Below are positions 56,510-64,000 of a stretch of DNA of 64,000 nucleotides, piece after piece. A model generated the notes under the pieces. That model was not told where the DNA came from and ran no database searches. It saw only the letters and a list, made by a program, of their open reading frames with translations. Made by a program: the position numbers and the translations under genes. This DNA is from Alentia gelatinosa (Eukaryota > Annelida > Polychaeta > Phyllodocida > Polynoidae), in NCBI GenBank assembly GCA_950022655.1, contig OX465583.1, positions 16,667,318 through 16,731,317 on the forward strand. The letters run 5' to 3'. How positions within the stretch are numbered: the stretch's first letter is position 1; each line of letters starts with the position of its first letter.

Positions 56510-56857
56510 TAGAACTGCATCGAGAATCGTATAAATAGACAATACTCCATGAGTTTGGATGGTCCGCAATCGTCATCGAGGCGAAGCCGAGTGACGATTA
56601 CGGCCCCTTCAAACGAGTGGAGTTGTGTCTATTTATGATTCGAGTGCGGTTCTGGATTTATCTCACCCCTTTTTATCAAATTAAATATCATCAAACTATC
56701 ACAATAATTAGAAAAGACTTAGCAAATCCATATGACGTCATCTCAAATTCACTACGCCACGGCCGTGGCGTAGTGTTGTCACTTTACGGGGGTGATCGTT
56801 GAGTATTTTTTTCTAGTGTTATTCCTATGGCTAAACTTGTACCAGGGGTGAGATAAA
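56510..56857 (-). mobile_element. Composite palindrome element A2
   Basis: Palindrome 56510-56654: distal arm GAACTGCATCGAGAATCG, ACTCCATGAGTTTGGATGG; proximal arm (reverse complement) GAACCGCACTCGAATC, ACTCCACTCGTTTGAAGG. Centre CATCGAGGCGAAGCCGAGTG (56575-56594). GA mismatches at 56522, 56551 and 56578 (steps 29 and 27). Body 56657-56857: TTTATCTCACCCCT and AGGGGTGAGATAAA, perfect 14-bp inverted ends. A 26-bp perfect palindrome with CGCCACGGCCGTGGCG at its heart lies inside the body (56750-56775). The best-preserved A copy. Confidence 0.88.
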
Positions 56858-56869
56858 GTACCCGCCCAC

Positions 56870-57135
56870 ACTGCCTACCCACTGCCACCGCCGTGCTGCC
56901 ACTACCCACAGCACACTGCCCATCTGTAGCACACTGCTCAACTGCCACAGCCCGCCTGCCACTATCGGCAGCACGCTGCCTACCCGACACCACCTGCCCA
57001 CCAATACCCACCACCCACTGCACACTGCCTAACCACCTCCGCCTGCCTGCCACTACTCACAGCGCACTGCCTGCCCATCACTCTCCCCGCCACTGCCCGC
57101 CCGCTGCCACCCGTCAATGTCTCCCTCCCCCCCCC
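56870..57135. repeat. Degenerate CACTGCC-rich array
   Basis: Diverged CACTGCCCACC/GCCACTACCCACAG words, then a C-rich run and (CA)n near 57140. Confidence 0.7.
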
Positions 57136-57544
57136 TCCCCCCAAACACACACACAAACACTGAACTCCACCGTCCTCAGTACAAAACCTGTTTCATATTT
57201 TGAAAGTAGCGATCATTCAATCTTTTTTGCCTCGTTTCTTGGAATCAGAATGGCATTAACGGCATTGTGTCACCGAGAACTGATATGACAACTTCTATTA
57301 GCTGAAACCTAGATATTGCCGTTTTTCCAAACTCCACTTACAACATCCCTTCTTCACATTATATCCACACCTACTTTGCACATATGATGTATATAGAACG
57401 CCCTGACTAGGGCGTATGTTCTTACCAGTTTCATTGTTCTACCTTTTAGCCTCCCAACTCTCATCTGATAATACTCCTCTTCCTCTGAGACTCGTCCTTG
57501 TCTCAAAACCCTTTAGAACCATTAGCAGCACCCACAACGCCACT
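57136..57544. other. Unassigned stretch
   Basis: No gene recognised. Confidence 0.4.
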
Positions 57545-57835
57545 TTCTACATTCGCCCGCTTCCTGCCTCCCGTCACCCGCCGCTCGCCGCCCACCGCCC
57601 AACGCCTGCTGCCCACCACCCGACGCCCGACACCCGCCACCCGACGCCCGCCGCTCGCCGCCCACCGCCCAACTCCTGCCGCCCACTTCCCGACGCCCGA
57701 CACCCGCTTCCCGCTGCCCGACGCCCGCTTCCCGACGCCCGATGCCCGACGCCCGACGCCCGCTTCCCGACGCCCGACACCCGCTTCCCGACGCCCGACG
57801 CCCGACGCCCGCTTCCCGACGCCGACGCCCGTCGT
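57545..57835. repeat. 7-bp array (CGACGCC/CGCTTCC/CGACACC)
   Basis: About 40 heptamers of the form CGCYYCC in steady 7-base register; 14-bp and 21-bp higher-order combinations near the right end. Frames on both strands (up to 157 residues) are by-products. Confidence 0.92.
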
Positions 57836-58018
57836 TGCTGTAAATGGATTTACCGTGGTGGTACTCAGCGCCACCTAGCTGCAGCTTGATCCGGTTGAGA
57901 CTTCTCCTATGGTGGCATTACGTCACGTTGAATGAGCCTGGCCATCTACCCCCTACGGGATATGAGGCACAGCTTTTCCTGTAACACGCCTGGGTTCTAC
58001 TGCCGCCTTTCTACTGTC

Positions 58019-58414
58019 TTATTATCCATCGTATACGAAGCCCCCATTGAAAATGTATGGGGACTCAGTAAACCACGACCCATTGTATAAAACCTGTCAG
58101 ATACCATAACTGTGGTATACGGATTCACACCTGTGGTATACGGCCTGAAAACCATGGTATACGGGAAAAATAGTCCCTTTTACTTTAGAACAAAGAAATA
58201 GTCCCCACTGTTATACCATTTAATGTGGCAATTACTGGGTTTAATTTATTCGAAAAGATGGATAATAAATACAATAAACGATTATTTTGTGGACAGGCGG
58301 CTCTGTAAACCACTCGAGGTTGACCTCGTATTACACTCGCTAGCGCTCGTGTATTACTACGAGTCAACCTCTCGTGGTTTACGGCCGCCTGTCCACAAAA
58401 CCATCGATTATTGT
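58019..58414 (+). mobile_element. Composite palindrome element D1
   Basis: Body 58019-58269: TTATTATCCATC and GATGGATAATAAA ends, D-specific box CCCCATTGAAAATGTATGGG near the left end, and three GTGGTATACGG-like words inside. Palindrome 58271-58414 (144 bp): proximal GTGGACAGGCGGCTCTGTAA then CCACTCGAGGTTGAC, distal (reverse complement) GTGGACAGGCGGCCGTAAAC then CACGAGAGGTTGAC. On the reverse strand the centre has CACGAGCGCTAGCGAGTG. TC at 58314-15 and 58337-38; a two-base mismatch also at 58283-84. Confidence 0.85.
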
Positions 58415-58564
58415 CTATATCTACGCCGTCCCCTCAGACACGACTCTCTGTGCAATGTGCCTGAATGTGTCCGTCTACGTTCTGCTATTATCTATGTCAA
58501 CCCTTCAGACATGGGTCTCACTGAGACACGTCTGAGTTCTACCATTTCCTTCCTACTGTCATGC

Positions 58565-59050
58565 ATCACATGAACCATCTTCAAATGACACATACATAAA
58601 CTGTGTACAACCTCAATATCTAATAGGCATGACATCTTCAAATCGATGCATTTCTAAATTTCCACAGTATATACTATGAGTAACATCTACAATTAACTTG
58701 TACCTAAACTACCTATGACCTGGATACATATTAGGTGTGAGCCGTCTACAAAGTAACATGCATCACAAATACTTGTAATACACATCGGGAGTGCCATCTA
58801 CAAATTGACATGTATATATACTACTTACAACCTTGCTACATGTCATGTGTGTGCCATCTACAAATTCATATGTACATAAACTACTTACAACCTTCAGACG
58901 TATAGCCATAGTATGTACCATCTATAAATCGACACGTACCTAAACTACTTACATCCTCGATACGTACAGCGTGACTGCCATCTCCAAATTGACATTTGCT
59001 TATGCTACTATACTACTTACAAAGTCAAACATTGTCAAGTAACTGTCAGA
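58565..59050. repeat. Degenerate ~60-bp array, ~7 copies
   Basis: Unit GCCATCTACAAATTGACATG, TACATAAACTACTTACAACC, then a TCGATACGTACAG-like word. Spacing 60 between 58793 and 58853. Confidence 0.85.
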
Positions 59051-59169
59051 GTGACATGTTCAGTGCTTGCATCCTCTCCAGATAATGAAGACACATAGCC
59101 CACGCCTCACACCTCGCTATCCTCCAGCGTTAATCTGGCCTGAGACAAAGTTTGTGAATAATTCCTGGT

Positions 59170-59425
59170 AGACAGAGGGCGGGGGTGGGTGGGAGAGAGA
59201 CTCGAGTATTGTGTTGCTGGGACTGATGGTGGGTGTGTGTAGGGTGCGGGCGCGGGCGCTGCCGGGATTGGCCATTAAAACAGAATTATATGTGCTCATA
59301 GAGGGCGCTGCCGTCCCGCGGGACATGCGCGTCGCGTTCGTCCGCCGCCGCGCTGCGGAAACACATGCAAGTTTGAGCAGCCCGCCCCAGGGGAAGCGCG
59401 CGAGGAGTTGAGTGTCAGCCTCGCT
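59170..59425. promoter_or_regulatory. CpG-rich island with CTCF-like word
   Basis: CATAGAGGGCGCTGCCG (59297-59313) fits CTCF; ACATGCGCGTCGCG near 59320 is NRF1-like. Frames on both strands have no domain. Confidence 0.35.
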
Positions 59426-59454
59426 AGCCTTGTTCACCGCCTCATCCCCAGCTG

Positions 59455-59865
59455 TTTCATATCTCTGATCTGCTACCCTCTGCTGCCCACCTACCAACTG
59501 CTGCTGCCCACCTGCAAGCTGTTTATGCCCACCTGCTACCGACCTGCAAGCTGTTTATGCCCACATGCTGCCGCCCTGCAAGCTGTTTATGCCCACATGC
59601 TACCGACCTGCAAGCTGTTTATAAATGCCCACCTGCCACCTGCTGCCACCCATCTGCAAGCGCTTTATGCCCACCTGTCAACAGCTGCTGATCACCTACC
59701 ACCCACTGCTGCCCCATCTGCCACCCACTGATACCAATCTACCACTCACTGATACCCACCTGCTACATACTGCTGTCCTCCTGTCACCCTTTGTTAGCTA
59801 ACTCCAACCCACTGTTGGCTACTGCCATCCGCAACTGCCCACTTACCCCCGACGTGTCCCTGATT
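59455..59865. repeat. Degenerate ~32-40-bp array
   Basis: ACCTGCAAGCTGTTTATGCC and CACCTGCTACCG words repeated five times, then diverged CTGCCACCCACTG units. Confidence 0.85.
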
Positions 59866-60194
59866 CATAACCACGACCTATCCTCACAGTGTCACGGCCA
59901 TTGTACACCGTTAACAAGGTAATGAATGTACGAATCAGGTTGGTGATATCTATAGTGTCTACAGGTTACAAGGGTCCATATACCTTATAATCTATGTACA
60001 TACTGATGATGAGATATTGATGAGTACTTGGATATTTATCAATAATTGACGTTTAACTTCAATTGATATATCAAAAGAAATCGGACATCTTAAGAGGAAA
60101 TGATAACGTGCCAAGAATAGCACGAGGTAAAATGAAAAGGCCAAAAACATACCTTTGTTCTGTAAAAAGGTCAACCAGAGAAGGTGAAATATCA
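59866..60194. other. Unassigned stretch
   Basis: No gene recognised. Confidence 0.4.
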
Positions 60195-60290
60195 GATAGC
60201 CAATGGGACTCGAACCCGACACCCTGCAGTCCCGTGTCAGTTGATGTCCAATACCAGCACCAGGTGTCGCCTCGGCGGCCCGGCCTTGAC
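60195..60290 (-). repeat. Possible tRNA-derived SINE head
   Basis: On the minus strand GGTTCGAGTCC (60216-60206) is a perfect RNA polymerase III B box, inside GGGTGTCGGGTTCGAGTCCC. About 45-50 bases upstream is TGGTGCTGGTATTGG, a weaker A box. No cloverleaf can be folded by eye and no 3' tail is defined, so a decayed SINE is more likely than a tRNA gene. Confidence 0.4.
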
Positions 60291-60904
60291 GCTCGTTCCC
60301 GGCAGGTATGATTTATCGCGTTTCCATGACAACGGTCCGTCGCACCGTGTGGGGGTCGAGCCATTACCCCCACCCCACCCCACCCCGACCTGTCAATGAC
60401 GTCACGGCAGGTAGGAAATGTCTATACTCACAGTCACGTGGTTTATGGTAAGCCTTATTGTTTAGAGAGGGGGGGGGTGTTTTTTTAATTATGTCTAATT
60501 AGATAGCCAGTAACAGAAATATAAACGCAATTTGACATAAACATGTAATCATAAGGAACAGAAAAGGTCCTCATTTTCCCAGCTAGTTTAGTGCCTTAAA
60601 ATATCTAGATATACAGAGAACGTTTCTATTATTCCCCCAGTGTGAGATCAGTCACCCATGATGACGTCACAGCTCAGTCTACAGTGCCTGCCGGCCTTTC
60701 TACACTAACGCATGTCTATTTTTAGTAATGGTGAGCTATAAATAGACCCTCTGAGCGCATCATTTCGAGAGGCACATTTGCCAATACAGTGTAGCCCTAT
60801 TCTTCTCTGCACTTTGTGTGTGGGAGGTGGGGGGAGAACGTCCAGGTAGTATGAGTAAGGTGCAAGACAAATGAAACTGCACAGATATTTCGAGATTTCG
60901 AGTT
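60291..60904. other. Unassigned, with two CRE-like words
   Basis: AATGACGTCACGG near 60396 and GATGACGTCACAG near 60660; an AGTCACGTGG word between them. polyG near 60466. No gene recognised. Confidence 0.4.
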
Positions 60905-61160
60905 CCTGTGGAACCATGATGAAATAGGCCATTAGGAGTGAGGCCATAATGAGTGAAGCCATTATGACAGAGCTCATAAGGAGAGAAACAAAAATGAGAG
61001 AAGCGATATTGAGAGATGCCATAATGAGAGAAGCCATAATGACGGATGTCATGATGAGAGGGACCATAATGAGAGACTATAAAGAGATAGTATAATAAAA
61101 GAAACCATAATGAAAGAACTCATACAGAAAGATGCAATAATGAGAGAAGCCATGACAAGA
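60905..61160. repeat. 15-bp array (GAGAGAAGCCATAAT)
   Basis: About 17 units with substitutions, mostly in 15-base register. Confidence 0.92.
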
Positions 61161-61524
61161 GAAAATTAAAAATTCATTGGATTGAAAAACATAGCATGTA
61201 CCTAAGATGGGTTTCCTTTGGGATGGTGATCTGCATCTAGTAAATTTTAAATGTCTATGCTTTCTTAAGAATCTACCACATAGTTCTCAGGACCTTTCTC
61301 AACTGTCTTTTTTTTAAAAGAGTGTGATTTCTCTCCGGGCCAAGGATGACTTTGCAGTCCATCCGTGGAGTAAAACAATGTAATGTGTATTTTCCCAATG
61401 TACCCGCATCTGGTTGCATTATTGGATGGTCGACTATTTGATGCATAGAGAAATAGATGGTCGTCCAAGCGGGTTTGTTGTAACTTTAAGACTCATGAGG
61501 CCAGAGAGAATGCCAAAAATATTT
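61161..61524. other. Unassigned stretch
   Basis: No gene recognised. Confidence 0.4.
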
Positions 61525-61870
61525 TAGGCCGGTTGGCCGCTGGTTGCCTACTGGTTGCTCGCTGGTTGCTTGCTTGAATCCCTCTGGGTGGCCGCTGGGT
61601 GCTCGCTGATTGCCAGCTGGTTGCCTGCTGGTAGCCCTCTGGTTGCCTGCTGGCTGATGACTAGTTACCCGCTGGTTGCCCGCTGGTTGCCTGCTGGTTA
61701 CCTGCTGGTTACCCGCTGGTTGCCCATTGGTTCTCCGCTGGTTACCTGCTGGATGCCTGCTGGCTGCTGGCTGGTTACCCGCTGGTTGCCCGCTGGCTTC
61801 TTGCTGGTTGCTTCTTGATTGTCCGCTGGTTGTCCCCTTGTTGCCCGCTTGTTACCTACTGGTTGCGTGT
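61525..61870. repeat. 11-bp array (CTGGTTGCCCG)
   Basis: About 30 units; TGGTTGCC(C/T)GC and TGGTTACC(C/T)GC variants alternate. The tryptophan/leucine/alanine-rich frames (78-87 residues) look membrane-like only because of the repeat. Confidence 0.93.
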
Positions 61871-62800
61871 TGGATCATACAAACAGAAGAACCCCGGGTC
61901 GAGCAGATCTAAGGCCGAGATGATGACACCGTGGGCTCGAGCAGGGCGCGTGCAGAGCGCACGCCATTGTGTCATCTGTGGTGACCGGAGGGCGCCCTGC
62001 TGATGTGAGGCGGGTGAAGTCGGGGGTGCTGACGTGAGTGAGTGGGGGTGAAGACGGGGGTGTATGTCCTGTATCCCGTACACTTACCCCGTCACGCTGC
62101 ACCTTGCAGCACCCACACTGCACTATGTGTGACCTGCCTGTGGCAATAGGATGTCAATGGGAACAGTGGGCAATGGAGCCTAAAGGCGTGCCTGCCTAAA
62201 TGAAGCCTAACACGAGCCTATCACGCGCCTGACAATACGAAAGCACGGGGTGATAAAAGGGCTTCAGCTGAGGCTTGTCAGAGTGGACTGTGTGCCTGTA
62301 CAGCTTTTATCTGCGGTAGAATGGAGGACCGAGAAGACGCATGTGCCAAGATGAAGCCGAGTGCGAGCTTAACCCCCGGCCTAATTCTAACACAAAAAGG
62401 GGGTAATAAAATTCGGCTAGCTTTAGCAGTGTATTAGGCTTACCTTTATAACGTTAAAGACTAAATAGAATAGCAGATAAATGTACATAGGCCTAATCGA
62501 GGCTTGACAGCAGTCGAATTACAACGTTTTGAGAAGGCCTACATTAGGCTTTCGGGTAACGTTGGTAAACGTTTTGGGATTGTCTCTGTGTCTCTATATC
62601 ATGGTTTTGGAGTGTGAGTAAAGGGATAGTCACTTGTGCAATGAAGTGTCCTTCCTAAGGATTTAGGTAACATTTATGTAACTTGATGACTGTCATTTCC
62701 TTGCCATTGTCCCCCCAAAGCCTATCATATCATTGTCCTTATCCATCTCACTGTCCCCAGGTATCAAACGACCCCAAGATAACATATCTAGTACCATTCT
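61871..62800. other. Unassigned; CpG-rich at the left
   Basis: 61900-62100 is CpG-rich with CGGAGGGCGCCCTGC near 61985. No gene recognised from 62100 to 62800. Confidence 0.4.
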
Positions 62801-63087
62801 TTATTATCCACCTAATACAAAGTGTTCATGGATAACACATGGGGACCGTGCAGTTGCATAAGCTGTGCATACGGATATGTTGTATGCGCAGGGTTGCGAT
62901 AAAGTAAGTAAAAAGCGGGAAATAGCAGAAAAGGTGGATAATAAATACAATCTTGATTATTTTTGGATAAAAGCGATAAATTGCTGCTAAGAGTTGACTC
63001 TATGCAATATCCTCGCATGCGTTCAGATATTATCATTCGTCAACTCCTTTGAGCAGACGGCCGCTTATATCTGAAACTAGTCAATAT
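62801..63087 (+). mobile_element. Composite palindrome element C1
   Basis: Body 62801-62945: TTATTATCCACC and GGTGGATAATAA ends, then ATACA. Just inside the left end TAATACAAAGTGTTCATGG is shared (reverse strand) with C2. Palindrome about 62947-63087: proximal AAGAGTTGACTCTATGCAAT, distal (reverse complement) AAGGAGTTGACGAATGATAA; centre CCTCGCATGCGTTCAG. Two-base mismatches near the centre resemble the TC/GA rule but with an indel. The least regular stem of the set. Confidence 0.75.
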
Positions 63088-63099
63088 AATACATATATT

Positions 63100-63405
63100 T
63101 TTCGCCGTGTGGTGGCGGGTCTTGTGGGGTTTGTTCACGTCGCTGGTTCCCGTACCATACCCTCCCACACTACATTGACGTCTGCCGTACCCGGCGGCGG
63201 GCAGGTGACCAGGCCGCCCTCTGGTGGTGGGCAGGCGGGGGACACGTCAGAGAACAAGGCTGTGGTGATGGATTACATTAGACACTCACAAACATTATGT
63301 GATCACAGGTCGGCCCGCAGAGACAAGGGGCTTTCCGCGCGCCTCCATTACATGTCCTTCTGCCTCCCCCGCTCTGCAAGCCATGCGCCATCTTAGCTTG
63401 ACTTG
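63100..63405. promoter_or_regulatory. CpG-rich island with a strong CTCF-like word
   Basis: GCCGCCCTCTGGTGG (63213-63227), read on the minus strand CCACCAGAGGGCGGC, is the best CTCF match in the window. The 115-residue frame at 63049-63396 has no domain. Confidence 0.4.
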
Positions 63406-63409
63406 AATA

Positions 63410-63665
63410 CGGGCGAGCAGCTCGGCAGCGCTGCACCGAGCAGCTCCGAGCGGCCCCGTACAGCATTGAAATGTTCCGAGCAGCTCTGAGCAGCTATGGA
63501 CAATTCTGGACAGCACTGAACAGCACTGAGCAGCAGCAAGCAGCAGTAAGCAGCTCTGAGCAGCAGCAAGAATCTCCGAATAGCTCTGGCCAGCTCTAAA
63601 CAGCACTAAGTAGCATTGAACAGCACTGAACAACTGAGCAGCCTTGAACAGCTTTGGACAGCATT
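63410..63665. repeat. Decamer array (GAGCAGCTCT-like), locus 3
   Basis: About 24 10-mers such as GAGCAGCTCC, GAACAGCACT and AAGCAGCAGT, with one 8-mer. Same motif class as 19490-19840. Confidence 0.9.
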
Positions 63666-64000
63666 ATACGGAAACTGGCTTACTGTCTTCGTACGTCAAA
63701 GATACGCGGTGAAATTAGTGATCACATACATCACGATGTCGTATAGACAGAGGGATGTATGTGATAACTTTACCAAGTCATGTGTGTCTGTGTTATACAA
63801 GGTCAGTCAAGTGTGACAGGGTTTAAGTCAATGATATATTACAGGGACGTCTGAGACATGGACTATGGTTTCGCCTGTTCCAGTCACAAAAACCTTGTAT
63901 TGAATGATACACAGTTTTTGCTGAAATGTCCAGTATTATATCTACCGACAGATTTACTTGCCAATGAAGCAGTAAATCTGCATAGCTTGTCGCTAAACGT
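63666..64000. other. Unassigned stretch
   Basis: No gene or repeat recognised to the window end. Confidence 0.4.

Noticed and set aside
61555..61912. Small tryptophan-rich hydrophobic proteins
   Set aside because: Generated by the 11-bp CTGGTTGCCCG array.

Overview
This window reads as nuclear DNA from an animal, most likely a marine invertebrate and perhaps a lophotrochozoan. The grounds are broken LINE-type reverse transcriptases, a piggyBac-like non-autonomous element with a TTAA site, very many minisatellites and microsatellites, and CpG-rich islands carrying NRF1-, ETS-, YY1- and CTCF-like motifs. I found no intact protein gene. Every open frame is short, and most lie in tandem arrays or palindromes. 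The only recognisable coding matter is transposon debris: a LINE reverse-transcriptase C-terminal piece (30664-31407, +), a second broken reverse transcriptase (49110-50080, -) and a lone NADAR-domain fragment (51152-51454, -). One hammerhead-ribozyme-like motif lies at 50386-50423. The window is best described as intergenic or intronic, repeat-rich DNA.

Layout. 1-11 kb: dispersed repeats, a polyG/polyC-flanked MITE (4125-4630), a 77-bp minisatellite of about 16 copies (7400-8635), a GC-rich array and a heptamer array. 11-24 kb: palindromic elements, three copies of one dispersed repeat, degenerate arrays and a decamer array. 24-36 kb: a piggyBac MITE, simple repeats, CpG-rich islands, several large palindromes and the first LINE relic. 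36-49 kb: (CT)n, GT-rich, nonamer, decamer and GC-rich arrays. 49-64 kb: LINE and NADAR relics, a 47-bp array of about 22 copies, 41-bp, 60-bp, 15-bp and 11-bp arrays, more palindromic elements and a third decamer array.

The most interesting signal is a family of composite elements that I do not recognise. Each has a body of about 125-330 bp bounded by short inverted repeats of a GGGGTRRGATAAA-like motif, in four variants called A-D here. After a short AT spacer comes a 141-149 bp imperfect palindrome. Nine fairly complete copies and six relics are visible. Arm sequences differ almost wholly between subfamilies. What stays constant is the arm length, a centre of the form CACGAGGC-NNN-GCCGAGTG, and an oriented two-base mismatch (TC in the arm next to the body, GA in the other) that recurs at steps of about 29 and 26 bases along the stem. 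Conserved mismatches in otherwise unrelated stems suggest that a folded single strand is what is recognised. All comparisons were made by eye, so identities and boundaries are approximate.
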